A stretch of DNA of 64,000 nt from Rhizobium leguminosarum. Lineage in GTDB: Bacteria > Pseudomonadota > Alphaproteobacteria > Rhizobiales > Rhizobiaceae. The notes beneath the pieces were generated by a model, which did not search any database, was not told the origin of the DNA, and was given only the letters and a program-made list of their open reading frames with translations. Positions 33,535 to 42,714 of the stretch are shown in pieces; position 1 is the stretch's first letter; every line of letters begins with the position of its first letter. The position numbers were made by a program, and so were the translations under genes. The stretch covers positions 124,001 through 188,000 of the forward strand of contig NZ_MZMU01000002.1 in NCBI RefSeq assembly GCF_004123835.1, in the 5' to 3' direction.

Positions 33535-36500
33535 AAAGCCCCACGTCACTCTGGCAACCGATAGCTTCAATCCTTCCGGGATGGGCGAACACATGCTCGC
33601 TCTCGGCCGCGGTTTGAGCGAACGCTGGAATGTCACCATCGCGGTGATGTCCGAGGATCCAACGGGCTTGTTGGCGCGCGCCGCGCGCGTCGGGCTTGCG
33701 GTGAAGCTGATCCGGGATACAGACGAGTTTCACGAGTGGTTGTCGAGATCCAGCGTCGATATCCTGCACGTCCACGCAGGGATCGGATGGGAAGGGCACG
33801 ATCTGGCAGCGGCGGCCGATGCCCGCGCCATTCCGATCATACGCACCGAGCATCTCCCATATCTTCTCAATGACCCGGAACAAATCGAGTGTTATCGACG
33901 CGAAACCGAGAAATTGGCGCATATCATCGTCGTTTCCGAAGCCTCACGTCAAAGCTTCCGGGAGGCACGGGTCGCGCCCTCGCGTTTGACGGTCGTTCGA
34001 AACGGCATCTTTCCGCTTCTGCCCGTGCGATCCGCCACCGATTTTTCGCAGGAACTCGGCCTTGTCGGAAAGACCGTCCTTTTGACGGTCGCGCGTTTCA
34101 CCGAGCAGAAAGACCAGGCGTCGCTGGTGCGCGCCTTGCCGGCCGTCTTGGAGAACAATCCTTCCGTTGTCTTGCTTCTTGTTGGGACAGGCCCCGAAGA
34201 AGAGCGCGTGAGTGCCCTGGTGACGGATTTGGACCTGGCCGATCACGTCCAGTTTCTAGGTCACAGGGCCGATGTCGCCGAGGTCATGGCAATCGCTGAT
34301 CTCTTCATTCTTCCATCGCACTTCGAGGGGCTTCCGCTGGCCGTTCTGGAGGCCATGTCGCTTGCCGTGCCCGTGATCGCAACCCGCATTGGCGGGACGG
34401 TGGAGGCGCTCGGCGATGATCATCCTTACTTCACCGAGCCGGGCAATCCAGCGGCGATTGCCGCCGTCATCAATCACGCGCTGGCCGATCCTCATCGTCT
34501 GGCGGCAAGCGGCCGGGCCGGCCTTGAACGTTTCAAACGGGACTTTTCCGTCTTTCGAATGGCTGCCGAGACCGGGGCCGTCTACGAGCGGTTCCTGACC
34601 CAGCCGGGAAACCAAACACAAAAGGACACTTCCATGGAAAAAACACGGCTGGGCTTCATCGGCGTCGGAGGTATCGCCCGCCGGCACCTGGACATTCTGG
34701 CGAGCTTCGACGATGTCGAACTCGTGGCTTTTGCCGACCCCGATCTTGGCCGGGCCGACGAGGCGGCGATGCGCTTCGGTGCGAGATCGTTCGCGCATCA
34801 TCGCGAAATGCTCGATACGCAACAGCTTGATGCGGTCTATATCTGCATCCCGCCTTTTGCCCATGGCGAACCCGAGCGCGATCTCATCCGGTGCCGAATA
34901 CCTTTTTTTGTCGAAAAGCCGGTGTCGCTGGGCCTGGCGCTGGCTGAAGATATTGCTGCCGAGGTAGCCAACGCCAACCTCGTAACGGCTGTCGGCTATC
35001 ATTGGCGCTATCTTGATATCGTTGACGAGGCCAAAAGCCTGTTGGCAGACAATCCCGCGCAGCTTCTGTCAGGCTACTGGCTCGACTCGACACCCCCGCC
35101 GGAATGGTGGTGGAAAGCGGACAAATCGGGCGGTCAGATGGTCGAACAGGCAACCCATCTCCTCGATCTCGCCCGGTGGCTCATCGGCGACGTCACCGAA
35201 GTCTACGGACGCGCTGGCTATAAGGACAGACCGGATTTTCCAGGCCTGGACGTACCGACGGTGACGACGGCGAGCCTCACCTTTGAAACGGGCGTGGTCG
35301 CCAATATAGCTTCCACCTGCCTTCTCGGCTGGAGCCATAGGGTCGGCCTGCACATTTTTGCCGACAGGCTGGCGATCGAGCTGACCGACCGTGAGATCAT
35401 GGTCGATGTCGGACGAGGACGCCCGGTGCGCACCGCCGACGGTGATCCGGTCTGGCGCGAGGACCGCGATTTTATCGATGCCGTGCGCGGTGGTGAAAAC
35501 CGCATCCGGTGCCCCTACGGCGACGCTGTAGCAACCCACCGCCTTGCCCTGGCCGTGGTGTCCTCGGCCCGCAGTGGGTCGGTCGTGCATCTCGACCCCT
35601 CCGGGATTAGACGGACTCAACCGGCGCCGCTGCAGCCGCAGCCGCGGCCGCCGCGGGGGCTTCCACCAGGCCATCGCAAGATACGCTCGCTTGGCGTCGA
35701 GGCACCGGGCCGTGCCTATTTCTTCGACTATGAGGAAGGCCCGCCGGCCGACGGCCACTTGCGGCTTGACACGCTGTTCACTGGTCTGTCCGCGGGCACC
35801 GAGCTGACCTTCCTGAAGAACACCAATCCTTATTTCCGTTCCCGCTTCGATGGCGGGCGCGGCGTCTTTATCGAAAACGAGCCCGACCTGCATTATCCCG
35901 TTCCATTCCTCGGCTACATGGAGGTCGCGCGCGTTTCGCAGTCGCGTGCACATGGTTTCTCCGAGGGCGCGGTGCTCGCGGCGAGCTATGGTCATAAGAC
36001 CGGCCATACGGCAGACCCGTTTCACGATCTCTTGGTCCAGATGCCCCCGGAGCTTGATCCCCTGCTCGGCATCTTTGTCGCACAGATGGGGCCGATCGCC
36101 GCCAACGGCATCCTCCATGCCGACGCGGAAACGTTCGGGGCGAATGTCCCTGCACTTGGTGCGGGTGTCGCCGGTCGTCCGGTGATCGTTCTCGGGGCCG
36201 GCACCGTCGGTCTGATGACGGCGCTCTTTGCCCGCGTGCTTGGCGCCTCCGACGTGGTGATCACCGACCCCTCCGACTTTCGCCGGAAAAAGGCGGAGGC
36301 GATGGGGCTGATCGCGATGACGGAAGATCAGGCTTGGCAGCATGCCAAGGCGCGCTGGCATGACGGGACGATGGGACGCGGTGCCGATCTCGCGTTTCAG
36401 ACACGAGCGCATCCCGGCAGCCTGCATACGGCGCTCAAAGCTTTGCGGCCGCAGGGTACGGTGATCGACCTTGCCTTCTACCAGCACGGAGCGGATGCCT

Positions 36501-36763
36501 TGCGACTTGGCGAAGAATTCCACCACAACGGCCTGAACATACGGTGCGCTCAAATCAACCGCGTTCCCCGCGGGCTCGCTCCACTGTGGGATCGGCGCCG
36601 CCTTGCGCGTGCGACGGTCGACCTCCTTACCTCAGACGGAACAACGATCCGTCAGCACATGGTTACCCACGTCGTCCCAATCGACGAGGCACCATCCTTC
36701 CTCGCCGATCTGGTCGAGAACCGACCGGAGTTTCTGCAGGTCGTCTTCAAGGTTGGCGAATGA
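33527..36763 (+). CDS. Triple fusion: GT4 + Gfo/Idh/MocA oxidoreductase + MDR dehydrogenase
   Basis: One open frame of 1078 codons holds three enzymes. Residues 1-365 are a GT4 glycosyltransferase (SFNPSGMGEHMLALGRGL, VLLTVARFTEQKDQASLVRA, FEGLPLAVLEAMSLAVPVIA). Residues 370-690 are a Gfo/Idh/MocA oxidoreductase (TRLGFIGVGGIARRHLDIL, then FFVEKPVSLG with the conserved EKP). A proline-rich linker leads to a medium-chain dehydrogenase-like domain at about 715-1078 (PVIVLGAGTVGLMTALFARV). At residue 370 an ATG (34634) is preceded by AAAGGA at 34621-34626, like a normal internal gene start, so the first joint may reflect a lost stop or an indel. The second joint looks like a true fusion. Substrates are unknown. 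Confidence 0.8.
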   Translation: MTKKPHVTLATDSFNPSGMGEHMLALGRGLSERWNVTIAVMSEDPTGLLARAARVGLAVKLIRDTDEFHEWLSRSSVDILHVHAGIGWEGHDLAAAADARAIPIIRTEHLPYLLNDPEQIECYRRETEKLAHIIVVSEASRQSFREARVAPSRLTVVRNGIFPLLPVRSATDFSQELGLVGKTVLLTVARFTEQKDQASLVRALPAVLENNPSVVLLLVGTGPEEERVSALVTDLDLADHVQFLGHRADVAEVMAIADLFILPSHFEGLPLAVLEAMSLAVPVIATRIGGTVEALGDDHPYFTEPGNPAAIAAVINHALADPHRLAASGRAGLERFKRDFSVFRMAAETGAVYERFLTQPGNQTQKDTSMEKTRLGFIGVGGIARRHLDILASFDDVELVAFADPDLGRADEAAMRFGARSFAHHREMLDTQQLDAVYICIPPFAHGEPERDLIRCRIPFFVEKPVSLGLALAEDIAAEVANANLVTAVGYHWRYLDIVDEAKSLLADNPAQLLSGYWLDSTPPPEWWWKADKSGGQMVEQATHLLDLARWLIGDVTEVYGRAGYKDRPDFPGLDVPTVTTASLTFETGVVANIASTCLLGWSHRVGLHIFADRLAIELTDREIMVDVGRGRPVRTADGDPVWREDRDFIDAVRGGENRIRCPYGDAVATHRLALAVVSSARSGSVVHLDPSGIRRTQPAPLQPQPRPPRGLPPGHRKIRSLGVEAPGRAYFFDYEEGPPADGHLRLDTLFTGLSAGTELTFLKNTNPYFRSRFDGGRGVFIENEPDLHYPVPFLGYMEVARVSQSRAHGFSEGAVLAASYGHKTGHTADPFHDLLVQMPPELDPLLGIFVAQMGPIAANGILHADAETFGANVPALGAGVAGRPVIVLGAGTVGLMTALFARVLGASDVVITDPSDFRRKKAEAMGLIAMTEDQAWQHAKARWHDGTMGRGADLAFQTRAHPGSLHTALKALRPQGTVIDLAFYQHGADALRLGEEFHHNGLNIRCAQINRVPRGLAPLWDRRRLARATVDLLTSDGTTIRQHMVTHVVPIDEAPSFLADLVENRPEFLQVVFKVGE

Positions 36764-39054
36764 CCATCGAACCGACGCCCATGCGGATCCTCTTCGTCTT
36801 CGCTTGGCTGGTCGTCGGCGGGGAGGAGACCGAAGTGCGGCTTCTGGCCAAACACCTTGATCGCCGTTACCGCATCGACGTCGTGGCCTGCTTCAAAAAG
36901 CCCGGCATGCCCGAGCAGACCCATGTACAGCTCCGCTCGCTCGGGATCGACGTCGATACCACACCCTACGACTTGTCGTTTAACGACACGGTCGGCTACC
37001 TTGCCGGGAAGATCTCGAGCTACGACGTCGTCATCTCCTGTCAGAACGTCGCGGATATCTATCCTGCGTTGGAGCGCCTGCATCTTCGCCCGCCGCTGAT
37101 CGAACATGGCGGGCTCGTTTCTGAAGCACTGGCCGGCCCCAAACATTTGACGACCCGCTACGTCGGCGTATGCCGTTCCATCCGCGACGCCGCCGCATCG
37201 CGGATGCCGGGACGCGAGCATGATGCGCTTGAGATTCCTTCGATGGTCGACCTCTCGGCATTCGATCCGGGATTGCGGGGACCGACCCGTAGGGCTCTAG
37301 GGATTGCCGAGGACGAGGTCCTGATTGGCTGGGTCGGCCGGCTCGACCCCAAGAAGAACGTCGAGGATTTTATCGAAGCCGCTGCTCTGGTGAGTGTCGC
37401 GGCCAAGCATGCCAGGTTCGTGATTGTTGGCGGGCCTGATGCTTTCGTGCCGGACTATGCGATCCAACTCAAGGCCTTGGCGTCCCAACGCGGGCTCGGC
37501 GGTGTGCTTCAGTTTCTGGGCGACCGGAAGGATATCCCTGCCCTCATGGCGTCATTCGATATCTTTGCCTGGCTTTCAAGCGGCGAAGGCATGCCGCATG
37601 TCATTGCAGAGGCCGGTGCTGCAGCCCTCCCGGTGATTGCAACGCCCGACAACGGCGCGAAGCAGCAGATTGACGACCACGTATCTGGTCTGTTCGTCCC
37701 CTATAGGGATGCCACCGCCGTGGCCGGACAGATGATCGCTCTTTTGCGGGACACGCGGCGTCGACATGCACTCGGGACCGCACTACGGCGGAAGGTGGAG
37801 ACCACCTATTCAATCGAGGCGGTTTTGCCGCAGTGGGAGCAGCTGCTGGCGGATGTCTGCGGCAAGGGCAAAGCTGCCGGTCCGACCGGTCTGTTCCGGT
37901 CGTTTCTGCAGGGCGGTTTCGAATGCTCGACCCATCGGCTTCGGCCGCGGGAAGGTGAGACCAAGGGCCGCCGTCTCGACATGATTGCCGCCGTCAGCCA
38001 CGATCGCTACGCCGAAGACGACTACCGTCAACTTCTAGGCCTGGGGATCCGCACAGTGCGCGACGGCTTTAGATGGCACCTCATCGAGAAATCCGGTGGC
38101 TATGACTGGTCGAGCGTGCGACCGATGATACGGGCGGCCGCGATGACCGACACGCAGGTCATCTGGGATCTGCTGCATTATGGCTGGCCGGACGATCTCG
38201 ACATCTGGTCGCCGCGTTTTGTCGATCGCTTCGCCGCATTCGCCCGCGCTTGCGCAAAGCTGGTGCGCGAGGAGTGCGACAGTGTTCCCTTTTATTGCCC
38301 AGTCAATGAGATCTCGTTTTTCTCCTGGGGCGGCGGCGATGCCGGCTATCTGAATCCGTTTGCCAATGGCCGAGGTTTCGAACTGAAAGTGCAGCTGGCG
38401 CGCGCGGCAATCGCTGCGATGGACGAAATCAGTTCAGTCGACCAGCGGGCGCGCTTCGTTCACTGCGAGCCGGTGATCAATGTCACCGCGCATCCCTCAC
38501 GGCCCGAAGACAGAGGTATTGCCGAGGGTCACCGCCAATCGCAATACCAGGCGTGGGATCTCATCGGTGGTCGGTTGTGGCCACAGATCGGGGGAAGCGA
38601 GCGCTATCTCGACGTCATCGGCGTGAATTATTACTTCAACAACCAGTGGATTCATGGGGGCACACCGATCGACATCGGGCACGAGCTATACAAGCCCCTC
38701 AATGAGATTTTGCGCCAGACTTTCGCGCGATACGGCAGGCCGATCCTCATCGCCGAGACCGGTATCGAGAACGAGCGACGCGCGACTTGGTTCGAATATG
38801 TTGTTGGCCAAGCTTCCCTGGCAATGCAGTCTGGCGTTCCGCTGGAGGGACTATGCCTCTATCCGATCGTAGATCATCCGGGTTGGGACAATGGCCGCCA
38901 GTGCGCAAATGGCGTTCTTTCGACGGAGGTCACGGCATCCGGACGAACTGCATACGCACCGCTTGCGGCCGCTATTCAAGCGGCGCGAGCTGGGATGCCT
39001 TTCGCAACCGATCGAGGCGGCCAAAAATGCATCCCGTCGCGAGCCGCCCGATGA
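36760..39054 (+). CDS. Fusion: GT4 glycosyltransferase + family-1-like glycoside hydrolase
   Basis: The 764-residue protein starts at ATG 36760, which overlaps the previous stop (ATGA); ATG 36781 is an alternative. Residues 1-370 are a GT4 glycosyltransferase (FAWLVVGGEETEVRLLAKHL, IGWVGRLDPKKNVEDFIEAA, GEGMPHVIAEAGAAALPVIA). From about 377 a TIM-barrel glycosidase follows (FLQGGFECSTHRLRP) with acid/base E517 in CPVNEIS and nucleophile E666 in ILIAETG, the layout of family 1 or related retaining beta-glycosidases. A retaining hydrolase tied to a transferase could trim or transglycosylate the product. No signal peptide is seen, so it acts in the cytoplasm. Confidence 0.82.
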   Translation: MTIEPTPMRILFVFAWLVVGGEETEVRLLAKHLDRRYRIDVVACFKKPGMPEQTHVQLRSLGIDVDTTPYDLSFNDTVGYLAGKISSYDVVISCQNVADIYPALERLHLRPPLIEHGGLVSEALAGPKHLTTRYVGVCRSIRDAAASRMPGREHDALEIPSMVDLSAFDPGLRGPTRRALGIAEDEVLIGWVGRLDPKKNVEDFIEAAALVSVAAKHARFVIVGGPDAFVPDYAIQLKALASQRGLGGVLQFLGDRKDIPALMASFDIFAWLSSGEGMPHVIAEAGAAALPVIATPDNGAKQQIDDHVSGLFVPYRDATAVAGQMIALLRDTRRRHALGTALRRKVETTYSIEAVLPQWEQLLADVCGKGKAAGPTGLFRSFLQGGFECSTHRLRPREGETKGRRLDMIAAVSHDRYAEDDYRQLLGLGIRTVRDGFRWHLIEKSGGYDWSSVRPMIRAAAMTDTQVIWDLLHYGWPDDLDIWSPRFVDRFAAFARACAKLVREECDSVPFYCPVNEISFFSWGGGDAGYLNPFANGRGFELKVQLARAAIAAMDEISSVDQRARFVHCEPVINVTAHPSRPEDRGIAEGHRQSQYQAWDLIGGRLWPQIGGSERYLDVIGVNYYFNNQWIHGGTPIDIGHELYKPLNEILRQTFARYGRPILIAETGIENERRATWFEYVVGQASLAMQSGVPLEGLCLYPIVDHPGWDNGRQCANGVLSTEVTASGRTAYAPLAAAIQAARAGMPFATDRGGQKCIPSRAAR

Positions 39055-39239
39055 CAATGGGACGGCAAATTCACCCTTACGGCGGACCAGCGTCTCGTCA
39101 TGCGCCGACCGCTAGGCAGGATACAGCGGTCCTCGTCAAGCGGCTGCGCATCATAAGATAAATTGGCTCTGCGGGAACAATTCCTCGACCCGTGAGTACG
39201 ACGTCACCACGCACTCGAGAACTCAAAGGAGTTCAATCC

Positions 39240-40154
39240 ATGTCAAAACTCGCCACCAACCGAATACCCGGCGACGTCGCACATACTGTCGATCCTTCCC
39301 TAACGACATCATTCAACAACATTGCATGGGGAGCCGTGTTTGCCGGTGTCGTTCTCGCTCTTGCCACACAGCTCCTTCTAAATCTGCTCGGCGTTGGCAT
39401 TGGTGCGGCTGTCCTCGATCCGGCGACCTCGGACAATCCGGCGGCCAGCACGTTCTCGATTGTCGGCGGCCTCTGGTTCGTCGTCGCCGGCATCATCGCA
39501 TCCTTCATCGGTGCCTATGTTGCCGCGAGGCTTTCCGGCAGACCAAGCAAATCCACGGGCGGTTATCACGGGGTCACATCCTGGGCCGTGACCACGCTTG
39601 TCGTTCTCTTTCTTCTGACAACGTCGGTGGGTTCGCTCGTCGGCGGTGCGTTCAGCGGCCTGTCGAGTATCGTCGGCGGAGTCGGCCAGACGGTCGCAAC
39701 GGCTGCGACCGCGGCCGCTCCGGCGTTGGCCACAGCAACCGACCCGATGGGCACCATCGAACAGCAGATCAGAAATGCCAGCGGAGGCAACGATCCTGCC
39801 GCTCTGCAGACTGCAGCGGTCTCGGCCATGACGGCGGTTGCCACCGGAGATCAGTCGAAGATTGACGATGCCAAAACACGTGCCGCCGACGCCCTGGCCA
39901 AGGCCCAGAACATCCCAGTCGATCAGGCACGGGCGAAGGTGGATGAATACGAGGCCAGCTACAGAGCTTCGGTCGAACAGACGAAGCAGCAAGCGTTGGC
40001 CGCAGCCCAGACGGCGACGAAAGTCGTGTCACGGGGTGCGCTTCTGGGTTTCCTCGCGCTCATGCTCGGCGCAATCGCAGCCTGGTTCGGCGGCACGGCC
40101 GGCACCAAGCCCGCTTTGTTTGTCGAAGAACACACTTCCACCCAACGGCTTTGA
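39240..40154 (+). CDS. Membrane protein of the type often labelled PhnA-like
   Basis: AAAGGAG lies 9 bases before ATG 39240. The 304-residue protein has four hydrophobic helices: two near the N-terminus (AWGAVFAGVVLALATQLLLN, GLWFVVAGIIASFIGAYVAA), one near 120 (WAVTTLVVLFLLTTSVGSLV) and one at the C-terminus (GALLGFLALMLGAIAAWFGG). Between the third and fourth is an Ala/Thr-rich periplasmic or cytoplasmic stalk with coiled-coil character. Rhizobial relatives are often annotated PhnA-like, but no link to phosphonates is visible. The next gene follows after 22 bases. Confidence 0.7.
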   Translation: MSKLATNRIPGDVAHTVDPSLTTSFNNIAWGAVFAGVVLALATQLLLNLLGVGIGAAVLDPATSDNPAASTFSIVGGLWFVVAGIIASFIGAYVAARLSGRPSKSTGGYHGVTSWAVTTLVVLFLLTTSVGSLVGGAFSGLSSIVGGVGQTVATAATAAAPALATATDPMGTIEQQIRNASGGNDPAALQTAAVSAMTAVATGDQSKIDDAKTRAADALAKAQNIPVDQARAKVDEYEASYRASVEQTKQQALAAAQTATKVVSRGALLGFLALMLGAIAAWFGGTAGTKPALFVEEHTSTQRL

Positions 40155-40176
40155 TCACCACCGGAAAGGAAACATC

Positions 40177-40671
40177 ATGTCTATCGAACCGAAAAATCTC
40201 AGCGATCTTCTCTACGAAACCCTCAAGGACATTTACTTTGCGGAAAATCAGATCCTAACCGCCTTGCCGAAAATGGCAGAAGCGGCCCGGTCTCCTGACC
40301 TCAAGCAGGCTTTCCAGACCCATTGGGAGCAAACCGAGGGCCAGGTCAAACGTTTGGAACAGGTTTTTGAACTGATTGGCCAGCCAGCGAAGCAGAAAAC
40401 CTGTAGTGCCATCCTCGGAATGATCGAGGAAGGGAAGGAGATGATGGAAGAGTTTAAGGGAACCGCCGCTCTTGACCCCGGCCTTCTAGCCGGCGCCCAA
40501 GCGATTGAGCATTACGAAATCAGCCGCTATGGCACCATGCTTTCTTGGGCAAGGACGCTCGGCCAGGACGAGGTTGCCGAGCTTCTCGGCCAGACACTCG
40601 ACGAAGAAGAGTCGACCGACGAGCTACTATCGGAGATCGCCGAAACCGCGGTCAATGCAGCTGCCGCATGA
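40177..40671 (+). CDS. YciE/YciF-family ferritin-like protein (DUF892)
   Basis: The 164-residue protein begins with the family motif NLSDLLYETLKDIYFAENQI and keeps the four-helix ferritin-like bundle with Glu and His metal ligands (FQTHWEQTEGQVKRLEQVFE, AQAIEHYEISRYGTMLSWA). DUF892 proteins are induced by osmotic and general stress in bacteria; their reaction is not known. GGAAAGGA lies upstream of ATG 40177. It forms a pair with the preceding membrane protein and ends at a strong hairpin. Confidence 0.9.
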   Translation: MSIEPKNLSDLLYETLKDIYFAENQILTALPKMAEAARSPDLKQAFQTHWEQTEGQVKRLEQVFELIGQPAKQKTCSAILGMIEEGKEMMEEFKGTAALDPGLLAGAQAIEHYEISRYGTMLSWARTLGQDEVAELLGQTLDEEESTDELLSEIAETAVNAAAA

Positions 40672-40674
40672 AAG

Positions 40675-40707
40675 CTCAGGCGCGCGCCGCATAGGCGCGC
40701 GCCTGAG
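40675..40707 (+). terminator. Strong hairpin after the DUF892 gene
   Basis: CTCAGGCGCGCGCC (40675-40688) and GGCGCGCGCCTGAG (40694-40707) form a perfect 14-base stem with a 5-base loop, starting 3 bases after the stop codon. There is no T-run, but the stability and position suggest a transcription end or 3' mRNA stabiliser. Confidence 0.6.
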
Positions 40708-41033
40708 GAAGCAAACTCACTCAAAAACCGTCTGTCGGGTTAAATATCGCCGACAATATCAGCAAGGAAAACAACGGATCTGCTTCGAAACCGGCGCCAG
40801 ATGTGGCCACGCTCAGCGGCGGCACGGCGACCGTTAGTCCCTGCCAAGCACAACCGCGATGATGGGCGCCCCCTCTGCTTTGCCGTAGGTTCATGCGTAG
40901 AAGGCGTCAGGGGACGACCTGATCCTGCCGGAGTGGGCACCCTTTGATCGAATGGCAATCCAGCCGTTAGCGTCAGTCGCTGAAGCTGCCACGCATGCGC
41001 GGTGATGGGCCGTATGGTGGCAGGTGGGTTACT
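40708..41033. other. Intergenic region, no gene supported
   Basis: It lies between two converging genes. I see no ribosome site followed by a credible protein. Confidence 0.5.
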
Positions 41034-41753
41034 CTAGGACTGCGCGTAGCGCGCTTGCAGCAACACCTGGTACTCGTGTTCAGGCTGCCCATAGGACCCC
41101 GCGGAATATTCCTCCAGTCCCGGTCGGTCTCTGAGAACAACGCGTCCACGGTCCGACCGAATTAGCCCCTCTCCCTCCAACATATGCAAGGCGGTTGTCA
41201 CGCTTGGCCGTCGGACGGCCAGCATCAAGGAGATAAACTGGTGCGTGATGGGCATATTGTCCGTTACAAGACGATCGTGGCACATCAAGAGCCATCTCGC
41301 TAAACGTTGATCGATTTTGAATGCTGCATTTGCAAGGGCGGTATAGGCCACCTGCGCTGCAAAGACATAGAGGTAGCGGGACAACAGGTCTGCAAAAACT
41401 CCATTGTCGGCAACGATTTCCTGAAACAGCCCGACTGGAAGGCGATGTGCAAATCCTTCAACCTGGATCACGATATCGTACGGGTTGGTATTTGCCCCCA
41501 CCGACGACGCAGTGGGCGCAAATCCTTCTCGCCCAAACATGCCGGCCTCCGCTTTTAGGCCGCTATCCGAGACAGCCAAAACGGAACCGATGCCCGACGA
41601 CAGAAAATAGACTAACTCCAGCGGCTCTCCCGCCTGCGCGATCTGATAACCTTGAGGTAAGAACACCCTTTCCAAGCGCTCGGCGAAAGACCGGCGCTCT
41701 TCTTCTGGAAGCAATTTGATCAATCCGTTGTCGCATCCCGGCTGGCCTTCCAT
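41034..41753 (-). CDS. Crp/Fnr-family transcriptional regulator
   Basis: The 239-residue protein has the N-terminal cyclic-nucleotide-binding-like barrel (LEVRVFLPQG-type strand ERVFLPQGYQIAQAGEPLEL, then YFLSSGIGSVLAV) and a C-terminal winged helix (HQFISLMLAVRRPSVTTALH, then MLEGEGLIRSDRGRVVL). No N-terminal cysteine cluster of Fnr type is present, and the phosphate-binding cassette of true CRP is degenerate, so cAMP binding is doubtful. Many such regulators occur in rhizobia near stress genes. ATG 41753 is preferred over the longer frame. Confidence 0.88.
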   Translation of the reverse strand: MEGQPGCDNGLIKLLPEEERRSFAERLERVFLPQGYQIAQAGEPLELVYFLSSGIGSVLAVSDSGLKAEAGMFGREGFAPTASSVGANTNPYDIVIQVEGFAHRLPVGLFQEIVADNGVFADLLSRYLYVFAAQVAYTALANAAFKIDQRLARWLLMCHDRLVTDNMPITHQFISLMLAVRRPSVTTALHMLEGEGLIRSDRGRVVLRDRPGLEEYSAGSYGQPEHEYQVLLQARYAQS

Positions 41754-41809
41754 CTTGCGACCCCTGTTATGACGCACGGCTCGCTAGCCGTTTTGAATTT
41801 CGGCATGTC

Positions 41810-41831
41810 CCATAGCCCCTATCGGCTATGG
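41810..41831. repeat. Inverted repeat upstream of the Crp/Fnr gene
   Basis: CCATAGCC (41810-41817) and GGCTATGG (41824-41831) are exact reverse complements with a 6-base spacer, 57 bases upstream of the regulator start. It may be an operator for the regulator itself. Confidence 0.35.
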
Positions 41832-41897
41832 CCCATCCTGACGCAATTCCCAGCGTAAGGGAATGATCGAAGTCACCCAGTCCGAAAGGATGATACG

Positions 41898-42143
41898 TCA
41901 GTGAACCGTCGAATTCACAATGGTGTAGCGGGCAATTTCTGGCCGAAGCTCGAAAGTCCGTCGGAGAAGCCGGGCAGCCTCGTCCATCACAAGGACGACG
42001 TCCGTCAACTTTTCGATTTCAATGCGAAGACTGTAGGCCTCGAACTCGTCGAGTCCTGCTCCCAGCAGTCGCCTTGCCGCGTCGATCAGGCGCTCGGTGC
42101 GATCGACGACGTCGAGACTATTCTTGATGATGATTTCGAGCAT
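41898..42143 (-). CDS. Hypothetical small helical protein
   Basis: The 81-residue protein (MLEIIIKNSLDVVDRTERLI and on) is predicted to be all-helical, with LRIEIEKLTDVVLVMDEAAR and a short C-terminal beta end. No family is recognised. It is the third of three small minus-strand genes with spacings of 66 and 91 bases that may be one unit under the promoter at 43034-43059. ATG 42143 is chosen over a longer frame. Confidence 0.45.
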   Translation of the reverse strand: MLEIIIKNSLDVVDRTERLIDAARRLLGAGLDEFEAYSLRIEIEKLTDVVLVMDEAARLLRRTFELRPEIARYTIVNSTVH

Positions 42144-42209
42144 GCGTTTTCCCCTCGCTTGCAAGTCAAGCGTGGCGGAGAATCGCCTTATGCGCAATCC
42201 CGAAAGGAC

Positions 42210-42623
42210 CTAGATCCGGTCTCGTACCCTGTCATAAAGATCGCGCATCTCGTCGAGCGCGCGGTCGTAACGCGAACGAGGCGGCGTCGAGCGGGAGCCT
42301 CCTATAGCGAAGGCGATCGCCCCGACGGCGGCTGCGATCGCGATCATCGTCGAAACAGGGTACAACTTCACCGTCGCTTGCGTCTGCCTCGCAGCCTCAC
42401 GCGCGCCGCCCTTGATAGTCTGGGCGGCATCCGACACCTGCTTATGTAACGTTTCAAGCTGCCTGCGGAGGGCGCCGAGTTCTTCGCGAGGATCATAATC
42501 GGGCTGGACAGGGACGCCGACCTCTCCCGTCGCAATATCCACGACGCCCTTCGGTACTTGACTGGCGATCTTCGCAGCGGTGGCTTCGAGCGTAGCAGAT
42601 TTACCGGGCTTACGAGGTGGCAT
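42210..42623 (-). CDS. ElaB/YqjD-like (DUF883-type) membrane-anchored protein
   Basis: The 137-residue protein has a hydrophilic N-terminal half, a helical middle (EELGALRRQLETLHKQVSDA and on), and one membrane helix near 92-110 (VSTMIAIAAAVGAIAFAIGG) followed by a short basic tail. This layout resembles ElaB/YqjD/DUF883 proteins, stress-induced tail-anchored proteins that in E. coli bind ribosomes at the membrane. The assignment rests on architecture, so it is tentative. Confidence 0.55.
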   Translation of the reverse strand: MPPRKPGKSATLEATAAKIASQVPKGVVDIATGEVGVPVQPDYDPREELGALRRQLETLHKQVSDAAQTIKGGAREAARQTQATVKLYPVSTMIAIAAAVGAIAFAIGGSRSTPPRSRYDRALDEMRDLYDRVRDRI

Positions 42624-42714
42624 GTGTGTCCTCCAGACATTGGTTCACGGGTAAAGATGGGGTTGTGCCGCCGGAGGGCAAGTTCTCTGGCAAAGACGTC
42701 CGGCCAAGCAAGCA

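Noticed and set aside
35069..36553. Minus-strand open frame of about 494 codons opposite the triple-fusion gene
   Set aside because: No recognisable domain. The plus strand encodes clear oxidoreductase motifs here.
39165..39195. GGAAC upstream of the 39240 membrane protein as a stress promoter
   Set aside because: No GTT lies at 16-17 bases; the spaced bases read GTAC, so the -10 element is missing.
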